This document shows, piece after piece, positions 13,168 through 21,169 of a stretch of DNA of 27,270 nt (the stretch's first letter is position 1; each line of letters starts with the position of its first letter). The position numbers and the translations under genes were made by a program. The notes beneath the pieces are model-generated. The model was not told the origin of the DNA, made no database searches, and saw only the letters and a program-made list of their open reading frames with translations. The DNA lies in the NCBI GenBank assembly GCA_946414115.1, contig CAMKNF010000009.1, forward strand, positions 1 through 27,270, read 5' to 3'. This DNA is from an uncultured Ruminococcus sp. Lineage in GTDB: Bacteria > Bacillota > Clostridia > Oscillospirales > Acutalibacteraceae.

Positions 13168-15834
13168 CTATGATAGCAAGCCGTACTTTGTTTTCACTCT
13201 GTCCAGCTTTTCGAGCATCGGTTCTGCACCGAAAAACAGGCACGCAACCGTTGAAAGCCCGTGAACTATATCAAACGGAAATCCGAGCGCAAGGTAGGTT
13301 GTAATCGTTTCAAAATTCATTGGTGCGTGAGCCATAACGGCTGACGAGATGTTCATTATCACGCCGTAAATTACAACGGTTGCGACAAAGCCGAACACGC
13401 AAAGCGGTATTCTGCTGCGGCTTAAAAGTCCCTTTCGGAATAACACACCTGCAAAAAATCCTATTATTCCTGCGGCAAACATCTGCCAAGGCGTCCACGG
13501 TCCTTGCCCAAACATTATGTTTGACAAAAGCATTGTGAGCGAGCCTACTAAAAATCCGCTTTCTCCGCCGAACGCTATTCCCGAAATTATCACAATTGCA
13601 ATAACAGGCTTGAACTGCGGCAGAAAGTAAAACGCCGTTCTTCCGACAACCGCAATTGCGCACAAAACTGCAATAATCACAAGCTCTCTTGCCTGCGGCT
13701 TTCTGCCCTCAAAAACAAGGAAAAACGGGAGCATACATTCGAGCATTACGAGAAGTGAAATGAAAAGATACTTTTTATCCTCAAGGTACGTTACACCCAC
13801 AAAAATAGTAAGCGGAACTGCAAGCAGTATCATAACAGCCGCCGCAATCGTTCGCTTTGGAATCTTCTGCTTTCGACTGTCAATTCTGACTTCGTCAAGA
13901 GGGCGTTTTGACTTTGAGCCGAACGACACCATAAGCAACACTATAGGTACTGCGACTATGAGAAAATTCGCCCACGTCGGCAGAGCTTTTGAATTTAAAT
14001 CAGGCAGATAGTCGAGATTTATTATTAATGCAAAGACAAACGCAATTGCCGAAAATACGCCGAGGAGCTTTTTCCATAGCGGTAATTTCTGTATCTCCCT
14101 TTTCTGCGGTTTTGTAAATTCTTCGGAGTTGTAGTCGTAGAGGTCGGTATGATTTGACGGAGGTTTTTGCTCCTTTTTGCCCGTACAGCAGTAGACTACA
14201 TCATCAGCCGTAACTGCATTTTCAATAATACTGCGTGAAATCCTGTTTGCACTCGTTACGTAAAATGAGTTAGAGACAAAGAATTTTCTCGGAGTTGACT
14301 GTGATACAATATCGCCGCCAAAAAACATCATACAACGGTGAGGGTATTTTGCGCAGAACTCAACGTCGTGACTGACCATAATCACCGTTACGCCCGACTG
14401 TGTGAGCGTGTTGATTATTTCGGCAAGTACTGCTTTAAATTCGGCGTCTATTCCCTTTGTCGGCTCGTCAAGGAGCAGGATTTTCGGTCTTGCAAGCAGC
14501 ACCTTTGCAAGCGCCGCCCTCTGCTGTTCACCTCCCGAGAGGTCGTATGGGTGTCTTTTCAGCAGTTTTTCAAGCCTGCAAAGCGACACAACCGAGCCGA
14601 TCAGCTTATCTTTTTCTTCGGTTTTGATTCTTACTCCGCTGAAGATTTCCTCCAAGTCCTCGGCAACCGTCTTTTTAACAAAGAGCGACTGCGGATTTTG
14701 CGGCAAGGCGGCAACCTTGAGCAAATCCGTCTGCTTAACTTCATTTACGTTTTTGCCGAACAGCTTTACACTTCCTCTGTACGGTGAATTAAGTCCGTTT
14801 ATCAGCGAAAGAGCAGTTGTTTTACCGGCACCGTTGCCGCCGAGGATAGCTACAAATTCTCCCTCATACACTTTGAATGACAAGCCTTTCAGCACATCGA
14901 GAGATGACTTTTCATATCTGAACCAAACGTCTTTAAGCTCGACTGCCACACTCTCCTTATGTTCGGGGATTTCCTCGTCATACAGAGGATAAAGTGTGTG
15001 ACTTTGCGAGTATTTTTCAAGCCACTCTCTGCCCTGTGCAACCGTTACGGGACAGGGTGATTCACCGCTGTCAGCCTTATCCCATATCTGCATTGGCGAC
15101 GGAAGAGAAAGGAAGGTTTTGCTGTTTATCTTTTTTAGATTCCTGCCTGTATTTTCGGGTGGAGCGTCCGACACAATTTCTCCGTTTTCAAGCACAAGCA
15201 CCCTGTCGCTTAAAGGAAAAATCTCGTCAAGCCTGTGTTCGGTGATGATAACCGTTGTGCCAAGCTCACGGTTGATTTTTGAAACGCAGGCTAAAAACTC
15301 GGAAATGGCTATCGGGTCAAGCTGACTTGTCGGCTCGTCAAGAATGAGCACCGACGGCTGCATAGCCATTATAGAGGCAAGGTTCAAAATCTGCTTTTGT
15401 CCGCCTGAAAGCTCCGAAACATTCTTTTCAAATATACTCTCTATCCCGAAAAAGCCTGACGTTTCGGCTACTCGTCTGCGTATTGTTGCGTTGTCGTACC
15501 CAAGACTTTCAAGTCCGAAAGCAAGCTCGTGCCACACCTTGTCGGTGACAATCTGATTATCGGGGGACTGCATTACAAAACCGATTTTCTGACTTAATTC
15601 ACGTTGCGAAAGCGTTGAAATATCCTCGTTTTCAAATAAGATTTCACCGCTTTTTATACCGAACGGAGCAAGGGTGGGTTTTAAATGTCGCAACAGAGTA
15701 CTTTTTCCGCAGCCTGACGGTCCGCAAAGCGTGATAAACTCGCCGCTTTTAACGGAAAAGCTGACGTTTTTTAAAACGTCCTCGCCCGTTTCGGGATAAC
15801 GAAACGTCAGGTTGCTGACCTTAAACGCTTCCAT
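13168..15834 (-). CDS. ECF importer fusion: two EcfA-type ATPases plus a probable S component
   Basis: An 888-residue fused protein. ATPase 1 has Walker A GPSGCGKST (38-46), LSGGQ (141-145), Walker B VLILDEP (161-167) and a TEH switch. ATPase 2 has GGNGAGKTT (331-339), LSGGEQQ (431-437), LLLDEP (452-457) and VSH. After a hydrophilic linker, residues about 590 to 880 hold some eight or more hydrophobic helices. The last part (RTAFYFLPQFKPV, GGESGFLVGSLTMLLSN, FPFDIVHG) resembles an ECF substrate-binding S component. ECF importers bring vitamins and metals into the cell. The substrate is probably a corrinoid, inferred from the riboswitch and the DUF4430 genes upstream; the known cobalamin system CbrTUV has separate subunits. 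The ATG at 15834 follows GGGGAGGGG and overlaps the EcfT gene by 28 nt. Confidence 0.9.
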   Translation of the reverse strand: MEAFKVSNLTFRYPETGEDVLKNVSFSVKSGEFITLCGPSGCGKSTLLRHLKPTLAPFGIKSGEILFENEDISTLSQRELSQKIGFVMQSPDNQIVTDKVWHELAFGLESLGYDNATIRRRVAETSGFFGIESIFEKNVSELSGGQKQILNLASIMAMQPSVLILDEPTSQLDPIAISEFLACVSKINRELGTTVIITEHRLDEIFPLSDRVLVLENGEIVSDAPPENTGRNLKKINSKTFLSLPSPMQIWDKADSGESPCPVTVAQGREWLEKYSQSHTLYPLYDEEIPEHKESVAVELKDVWFRYEKSSLDVLKGLSFKVYEGEFVAILGGNGAGKTTALSLINGLNSPYRGSVKLFGKNVNEVKQTDLLKVAALPQNPQSLFVKKTVAEDLEEIFSGVRIKTEEKDKLIGSVVSLCRLEKLLKRHPYDLSGGEQQRAALAKVLLARPKILLLDEPTKGIDAEFKAVLAEIINTLTQSGVTVIMVSHDVEFCAKYPHRCMMFFGGDIVSQSTPRKFFVSNSFYVTSANRISRSIIENAVTADDVVYCCTGKKEQKPPSNHTDLYDYNSEEFTKPQKREIQKLPLWKKLLGVFSAIAFVFALIINLDYLPDLNSKALPTWANFLIVAVPIVLLMVSFGSKSKRPLDEVRIDSRKQKIPKRTIAAAVMILLAVPLTIFVGVTYLEDKKYLFISLLVMLECMLPFFLVFEGRKPQARELVIIAVLCAIAVVGRTAFYFLPQFKPVIAIVIISGIAFGGESGFLVGSLTMLLSNIMFGQGPWTPWQMFAAGIIGFFAGVLFRKGLLSRSRIPLCVFGFVATVVIYGVIMNISSAVMAHAPMNFETITTYLALGFPFDIVHGLSTVACLFFGAEPMLEKLDRVKTKYGLLS

Positions 15835-16697
15835 TTAATCCCCTCCCCTGCATTCAATATTGTCGGAATAAGCATTAATATTCCATATAAGAAAAATGTT
15901 ACAAGCGATAAAACATCTGCTAAATTGCCTTTTATCGATGGATAATAATTAAAATCAATCACGCCCGTTATAGCCGAAATGCTGACCGAAATGCCAAGCA
16001 GAGCGAGAATAATAAGCACAATTAAATCTCGCCTGTCAAATTTATAGATTGAATAAGCCGTTCTGCCCTTTAGTCCGAAGCCTCGGCTTTTCATTGAATC
16101 GGCAGTTTCAATCGCATTTTCCATTGACCACGAAAGCATAATTGAGATGATTCGTATTCCGTTTTTTATGCGGTTTACAATCGAGCCGTCGGAAATATCC
16201 CTGCCAATGCACCGCTGTGCGTTTCTTACGTTTTTAAACTGTGCCGAAAATTTTGGCACAAAGCGAAGTGACATTGACAGCACAAGGCTCAATGACGGTA
16301 TAATCCTGCCGAAAAGGTAAACGAGTTTGTCGGAGGTTATCACGCTGTTGAACACTGAAAACCACAATACCACCGAGGACAGCAGAGCCGCCGACGCTGT
16401 TCCGTAGACGATGGACTCCAATGTAAGAGGATTTTCCCACGGAAAATATGTAAGAATTGTAACGCCCTGATGATTGAAAACAGGGGTAATTATGATTACC
16501 AACAACACCATCGGCAGAATGAATTTAAGGCAGAGCTTAACCGTTTTTATGCCGTTCAGATACACAGCATTCACAAAGGCGCAGACGAGCGACAGCGCAA
16601 GACAGACTGGGTTCATAACAAACATTGACAGCACAAGCACGAACACAAAAAATATAAAATTTACAGTCGGGTGCAATTTTGAAAATGCGTCCGTCAT
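15807..16697 (-). CDS. EcfT transmembrane coupling subunit
   Basis: A 296-residue integral membrane protein of the EcfT/CbiQ family with N- and C-terminal helix clusters. The ATPase-coupling helices carry the family signature in AIETADSMKSRGFG (A-x-x-SRG). EcfT ties the two ATPases to the S component. The ATG at 16697 has GGTGAG upstream, 2 nt after the preceding stop codon, and the 3' end overlaps the ATPase/S fusion by 28 nt. This close packing indicates co-translation in one operon. A generic EcfT would serve several S components; the dedicated location here points to one substrate. Confidence 0.92.
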   Translation of the reverse strand: MTDAFSKLHPTVNFIFFVFVLVLSMFVMNPVCLALSLVCAFVNAVYLNGIKTVKLCLKFILPMVLLVIIITPVFNHQGVTILTYFPWENPLTLESIVYGTASAALLSSVVLWFSVFNSVITSDKLVYLFGRIIPSLSLVLSMSLRFVPKFSAQFKNVRNAQRCIGRDISDGSIVNRIKNGIRIISIMLSWSMENAIETADSMKSRGFGLKGRTAYSIYKFDRRDLIVLIILALLGISVSISAITGVIDFNYYPSIKGNLADVLSLVTFFLYGILMLIPTILNAGEGIKWKRLRSAT

Positions 16698-16699
16698 TT

Positions 16700-17581
16700 T
16701 TACTCACCTACTGAATAATATCCGCCTATATCACCACCGAGGTCGCAGGTGTACTGCCACTCGATAACGTCACCGTTTTTGACCTCATATCTTGAACAGC
16801 CGTAATTCGGAAACCAGTCGTTCACCTCATATGTCCAGCCTGAAAGACTACCGCAGTCAAATTCGTATAGGTTGTTAATTCCCTCAATGTAAGCTGAATT
16901 GTAAATCGGCGTAAAGGAAAATTCAAGCTGAATTTTATTGTCCTTACACACCTGTTTAAGCACGTCAAAAACAGATTCTCCCTCGTTAAATGTGACGGTA
17001 ACAGGCTTCAATATCCAGCCGTCATCAGGGATAATATCCTTTTTTGACTTATGGAGCTTATCCATATTATCAAGCACCGTTGCACAGGAAATTGAGAAAG
17101 TGCATTTAAGCGTGTTGTCAATAATTTCCTGCTCCTGCGGCTCAACAGGCTGTGGCTTGCCCTCGGGTATAGGGTCTGTTTTGTACTTATCTTGCTTTGA
17201 GCTTGTTGATGATTGACTATTTTGTGTACTCGGTTTTGAAGATGTGCTTGAAGAAGAACTTGATGATTTGCTTGTCTGATTTGATACAGCCGACTGCTCG
17301 CTTTTTGTTTTTGAGGTACTTGTCGGTGCAGTTGCCTTTTGCTCCGGCTTATTCTTCCCGGTTGCTTTTGTCGGGCTTTCAGTCGGTGAAGTGCTTTCGT
17401 TTGTACTCTGCGATACTGTTGTATTTTCAGCTGAAACCGCAACATCGGAAGTTGATGATTTTACAACATCAGGAGCGTTGTCGCCAAGGCTACCGCCGGC
17501 TAAAAATGCACATGTTAAAACCGCAAAAGCGCATACTGCAGCTATAATTTTGTATTTGTGTTTTTTTAATAATTCAATCAT
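16700..17581 (-). CDS. Exported stalk protein with a transcobalamin-like C-terminal (DUF4430) domain
   Basis: A 293-residue exported protein. A Lys-rich start and one hydrophobic helix (IIAAVCAFAVLTCAFLAGG, about 12-30) form a signal peptide or membrane anchor; there is no clean lipobox, since Thr precedes the Cys. About 120 residues rich in Ser, Thr and Lys follow as a flexible stalk. The last 130 residues are a DUF4430 / transcobalamin-like C-terminal domain, with GWTYEVNDWFPNYG, NGDVIEWQYT and the closing DLGGDIGGYY. In human intrinsic factor and transcobalamin this domain covers one face of cobalamin. The position between a B12-riboswitch-led gene and EcfT suggests handing corrinoid to the importer. 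Start ATG 17581 has only a weak AGGA site; 12 nt separate it from the upstream gene. Confidence 0.85.
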   Translation of the reverse strand: MIELLKKHKYKIIAAVCAFAVLTCAFLAGGSLGDNAPDVVKSSTSDVAVSAENTTVSQSTNESTSPTESPTKATGKNKPEQKATAPTSTSKTKSEQSAVSNQTSKSSSSSSSTSSKPSTQNSQSSTSSKQDKYKTDPIPEGKPQPVEPQEQEIIDNTLKCTFSISCATVLDNMDKLHKSKKDIIPDDGWILKPVTVTFNEGESVFDVLKQVCKDNKIQLEFSFTPIYNSAYIEGINNLYEFDCGSLSGWTYEVNDWFPNYGCSRYEVKNGDVIEWQYTCDLGGDIGGYYSVGE

Positions 17582-17593
17582 AATAATCCTAAA

Positions 17594-19456
17594 TTATTCA
17601 ACAATTATTTTCTGGAGTGTTGTTGCATCAATAACATTTACTGTGTCGTCCTTATTGCAGTCAGCTTTTTTAAGCTGTTCGTCGGTAAGCTCGGCAAGGC
17701 TTACGGCATATTTCTGAATAAGAGTACAATCAACAATATTTAGAACGCCGTCACCGTTTACGTCATACATAAGGCTTTTAACGTCCGACATATCGTAGAG
17801 TGAGGTTTTGCCGTTCTTGACTCTGTTGTATGATACGAGCGCATAATATGCCTGCTCGGTTGCCATCTGATTATATCCGCTGTCCTGTACGTGCGCAAAG
17901 CCGTTTTCTACTGAAAATTCCATAATTGCGTCAACGAGTGTGTTGCCGTTTTTAATAAAGCGTTCGTCTGTATCGGCATTGATACCAAGACTTGCAAGTG
18001 CAGTGAGCACCTGAGCACAGCTTTCAACATTCACCGTACCCCAAGAAGCTACTCCGCCGTTGTCCTGCTGTGAAGCTGATAACACGTCAAGCGCCTTGTC
18101 AACAGCAGCTTTTACATCTGCATTTTTGCTGTAATACGGGGCAAGTGCCTGAATAGCCATACCCGTCATATCGGGGTCAGCCGTACTTCCGAAGAATGTC
18201 CAGCCGCCGTTTTCAAGCTGATTTTCAAGAATGTAATTAATAAGCTTCTCACGTGTTGTCTGTGTTACTCCTTCACTTGCTGTCGGAATTTCGTAACTAT
18301 ATGTATCAAATGCAATCAGCGCAAATACAGGTCCGTTAAGTCCCTGCCATGTTACAAAATCGTAGTCTGCAAGCGGTTCAATCAGGTTGTAGCCTGCAAC
18401 ATCTGTTGCATCCTTGCCGATTGCTGAAAGGGCAAGAATAACCCTTGAATTTTCTGTCGATTTTCTTGAGTCAAGCTTTGCACTGTCGATTTCCTTGACA
18501 TAGCTTTCAAGGCTTGAATAATAGCCGTCTGAAAGCTCGCTTGTGATTTTTCCTGCTCTCGCAAGACCGAGAACACGCCATTCTCCGCCGACAGAGCCAA
18601 CACCGGGAATCCCGAGTGAAAGCAAGTAATCGCCTGTGCTGTTGAGCTTTTCTCCAACCTTGTCATTGACCTTTACATTAATTGTGTAAACGTTAGCGCT
18701 TTCGCTTGTGTTCATTGAACGCCATTCAGGGTCGCCGACCGCAACATAAATTGTGTCACCGTCTTTTACGTCAATTGATGATGAACGCTTGTACTCCGAG
18801 CCGTCAACTGTGGGTGTGTACTCGTTTTTGTATGTTCTCACCTGATAATTTTTGTTTACAGCCGTAGGAGTTACAACCACACCTGTTTCGCTGTCAATGG
18901 TGAGTGTGTACTCATTTGTCGAAGAAGAAAATTCAGGGGAAAGTGTACCGCTGTCAAGTGTAAGAGAAGCAAGTGAAGTATCGTTGCTGTCCCAAAGGCT
19001 GCCGATGTCAGCACCCCACGCATTTGAGTAGATAAAGCAGAGCTCGTCACCGCTTTCAAGAGTTCCGTTTGCAACGCTGAAAGCATCGTAGCCTTCATCG
19101 GCAAACCAATCGTTGATTGTACCCATCCAGCCGCTCATATTGCCTGCATCGCCTGCTTTGAGTCCGTTGATTTCGGTAATGTAGTTATCCTCTGCACCTG
19201 TCTGTGTGTAACCCTTGCCCTCAAGTGCGGAAACGAGCACGCTCATCATTGTTGAGGAGTCGTCAATGCTTATCCACTCATCAAGCAGAGTACCGTCCCA
19301 GACTGCACCGTCAGAAGTTGAATATACTTCATTTTTTACCGTTACTCTCACCCTGTCGGTATCTGCCGCGTTAGCTGTGAGCGACAACGTAAATAGCGCT
19401 GACACCATAACTACCGCAAGCAAAAGTGAGGTTAGTTTGTTGATTCTTTCTTTCAT
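17594..19456 (-). CDS. Secreted transcobalamin-like protein with C-terminal type I dockerin
   Basis: A 620-residue secreted modular protein. The signal peptide (LLLAVVMVSALFTLSLTANA) is cut near residue 30. A DUF4430 transcobalamin-like domain follows (about 35-135; GWMGTINDWFADEG, AWGADIGSLW), then a cadherin-like beta-sandwich (about 140-265), then an alpha/alpha-toroid of the prenyltransferase / intrinsic-factor barrel type (about 270-550; repeats such as MTGMAIQALAPYY and SCAQVLTALASLG). A type I dockerin closes it (about 556-620; calcium loops DVNGDGVLNIVD and DCNKDDTVNVID). Toroid plus DUF4430 is the pairing in mammalian B12 carriers, here in reverse order and dockerin-tagged. ATG 19456 follows GGAAAGGTG and sits before the signal peptide; upstream in-frame codons lie in the terminator. 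It is the first gene after the cobalamin riboswitch. Confidence 0.88.
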   Translation of the reverse strand: MKERINKLTSLLLAVVMVSALFTLSLTANAADTDRVRVTVKNEVYSTSDGAVWDGTLLDEWISIDDSSTMMSVLVSALEGKGYTQTGAEDNYITEINGLKAGDAGNMSGWMGTINDWFADEGYDAFSVANGTLESGDELCFIYSNAWGADIGSLWDSNDTSLASLTLDSGTLSPEFSSSTNEYTLTIDSETGVVVTPTAVNKNYQVRTYKNEYTPTVDGSEYKRSSSIDVKDGDTIYVAVGDPEWRSMNTSESANVYTINVKVNDKVGEKLNSTGDYLLSLGIPGVGSVGGEWRVLGLARAGKITSELSDGYYSSLESYVKEIDSAKLDSRKSTENSRVILALSAIGKDATDVAGYNLIEPLADYDFVTWQGLNGPVFALIAFDTYSYEIPTASEGVTQTTREKLINYILENQLENGGWTFFGSTADPDMTGMAIQALAPYYSKNADVKAAVDKALDVLSASQQDNGGVASWGTVNVESCAQVLTALASLGINADTDERFIKNGNTLVDAIMEFSVENGFAHVQDSGYNQMATEQAYYALVSYNRVKNGKTSLYDMSDVKSLMYDVNGDGVLNIVDCTLIQKYAVSLAELTDEQLKKADCNKDDTVNVIDATTLQKIIVE

Positions 19457-19490
19457 TGTAATCACCTTTCCTATATATATTAGAGGGCAC

Positions 19491-19520
19491 AAAAAAGTGC
19501 CTTCCTCAAAAGGAAAGCAC
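19491..19520 (-). terminator. Riboswitch-linked terminator in the corrinoid operon leader
   Basis: On the minus strand the stem GTGCTTTCC/GGAAGGCAC (19520-19512 and 19505-19497, one G-U pair), with a 6-nt loop, is followed by six T (19496-19491). It lies between the riboswitch and the ATG at 19456. Upstream segments AAAGCA (19577-19572) and CAAAGGA (19586-19580) could pair with its left arm and loop as an antiterminator. Confidence 0.85.
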
Positions 19521-19605
19521 ACCAAAATGATCCGGCAAAGTGTTAAACACAAATGCAAGATTAATGTCGGCTGCTTTTCTCCTTTGTCCGAGATTGCAAA
19601 ACCAA

Positions 19606-19722
19606 GGAAACGGGATGCGATCTGACTTATGATATTAGTATCAATATCAAATACAGTAATGACTGTTGTTTCGGATTCTCACCGAATTCTCAATTATCCG
19701 ATTAAATTTCGGAACCGTTTCC
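19606..19722 (-). ncRNA. Compact cobalamin riboswitch
   Basis: Read on the minus strand, P1 is GGAAACGG (19722-19715) with CCGTTTCC (19613-19606). The conserved hairpin TTCGGTGAGAATCCGAA (19686-19670) matches the GGTGAAAATCC signature. ACAGTCATTACTGT (19666-19653) corresponds to the conserved CCCGCTACTGT region, TGATATT/AATATCA (19649-19630) is a hairpin, and AAGTCAGATCGC (19628-19617) matches the J6/3-type AAGCCAGA-GAC box. At about 117 nt it is short, as in the class II type lacking the large peripheral arms. The terminator at 19491 makes it an off-switch for the operon. Confidence 0.88.
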
Positions 19723-19766
19723 TGTCAAGGGCGACCACGCAAAGCCGCCCCTGCTTTTATTTTTAA

Positions 19767-21164
19767 TTATTCAAAATGCCATTTTATGCCGTCTTTTGTA
19801 TCCTCAACGACAACCTTCATTTCTTTAAGCTTATCTCTGATAGCATCGGCTGTTGCCCAGTCCTTTTCGGCACGAGCCTTTGTTCTCTGTTCAATCAGAG
19901 CTTCAATCTCTGCATTTGCTTCGCTGTCGGCTGATTTTTCTTCCTCTGCGCCGATAAGTCCGAGCGAAAGCACCTTGTCAAACTCCGAGATTACATAAAG
20001 CTTTGTGGCGTCGTTTGTGTCTGCCTTTAAAGCGTCGTAAACGCAGGTAAGACCTAAAGAAGTGTTCAAATCATTGTCGAGAGCCTCTTTGAAGGAAGCG
20101 ATAAGCTCCTCTGCCTTTGCATTGTCAACCTCGCCGTTTCTGTCGAGTGACGATATTCTCTTGACAAGCTTGTCGTACGCTTTTGCGGTATTGTCAAGGC
20201 TGTCATACGAAAACGTAAGCGGCTTGCGGTAGTGGCTTTGCAGGCAGAACATTCTGTAAACTAGCGGATTGTAACCCTTGCTTTCGAGCAGTGAAACGGT
20301 GAGGAAATCACCCTTTGACTTACTCATCTTGCCCCTTGCATCATTGAGGTGGAGAACGTGGAACCAGTATTTGCACCACTTGTGACCGAGGAACGCTTCG
20401 CTCTGTGCAATTTCGTTTGTGTGGTGCGGAAAAGCGTTGTCAATTCCGCCGCAGTGAATATCGAGGTACTCGCCGTTATGCTTATAGCTTATGCACGAGC
20501 ACTCAATGTGCCAGCCGGGATAGCCGAGTCCCCAGGGGCTTTCCCATTTAAGCTCCTGCGACTCAAACTTTGACTTTGTAAACCAGAGCACGAAGTCAGC
20601 CTTGTTGCGCTTGTTCTCGTCCTCCTCAACGCTGTCACGAACGCCGACTGCTAAATCTTCTTCGTTCATATTGCCGAAAACGTAGTAGGAATCAAGCTTT
20701 GAAGTATCAAAATATACATTTCCGCCTGCGATATAGGCGTAACCCTTCTCGAGCAGAACAGAAATCATATTTATAAAGCTGTCAATACAGTTTGTTGCAG
20801 GCTCTACAACGTCGGGACGTTTGATGTTGAGCTTTTCGCAGTCAGCAAAAAATGCGTCTGTGTAGAACTTTGCAATTTCAAGCACCGTCTTATGCTCACG
20901 CTTTGCGCCTGCAAGCATTTTGTCCTCACCTGTGTCTGCGTCGCTCGAAAGGTGACCTACGTCTGTGATATTCATAACACGGTTAACGTCATATCCCGAA
21001 AAGCGGAGGTACTTTTCAAGCACGTCCTCCATAATATATGTGCGGAGGTTGCCGATGTGCGCATAGTGATAAACGGTAGGACCGCAGGTGTACATATTGA
21101 CCTTGCCTGGGGTATGAGGAACAAATTCCTGTTTTGTCTGTCCGAGAGAGTTATATAAAATCAT
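19767..21164 (-). CDS. cysS: Cysteinyl-tRNA synthetase
   Basis: A 465-residue class I synthetase that charges tRNA-Cys. It has the HIGH-type motif as HIGN in YHYAHIGNLRTY, preceded by the zinc ligand Cys in MYTCGPTVY; further zinc ligands lie in GWHIECSCIS and HHTNEIAQSEA. The KMSKS loop is GKMSKSKGDF, and a C-terminal tRNA-binding domain is present. The length matches bacterial CysS. Its AAGGAG site lies inside the end of cysE, whose stop codon is 5 nt before the ATG at 21164, so the two are translated as a pair. After its stop codon come a short stem (GGGCGGC/GTCGCCC, 19729-19750) and the cobalamin riboswitch. Confidence 0.97.
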   Translation of the reverse strand: MILYNSLGQTKQEFVPHTPGKVNMYTCGPTVYHYAHIGNLRTYIMEDVLEKYLRFSGYDVNRVMNITDVGHLSSDADTGEDKMLAGAKREHKTVLEIAKFYTDAFFADCEKLNIKRPDVVEPATNCIDSFINMISVLLEKGYAYIAGGNVYFDTSKLDSYYVFGNMNEEDLAVGVRDSVEEDENKRNKADFVLWFTKSKFESQELKWESPWGLGYPGWHIECSCISYKHNGEYLDIHCGGIDNAFPHHTNEIAQSEAFLGHKWCKYWFHVLHLNDARGKMSKSKGDFLTVSLLESKGYNPLVYRMFCLQSHYRKPLTFSYDSLDNTAKAYDKLVKRISSLDRNGEVDNAKAEELIASFKEALDNDLNTSLGLTCVYDALKADTNDATKLYVISEFDKVLSLGLIGAEEEKSADSEANAEIEALIEQRTKARAEKDWATADAIRDKLKEMKVVVEDTKDGIKWHFE

Positions 21165-21169
21165 ATTGA

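Noticed and set aside
19706..19728. Consensus-like TTGACA on the minus strand (19728-19723) next to the cobalamin riboswitch
   Set aside because: A start from it would fall inside the aptamer, and the hexamer 17 bp further (TTAATC) is a poor -10. The operon promoter is more likely further upstream or shared with cysS.
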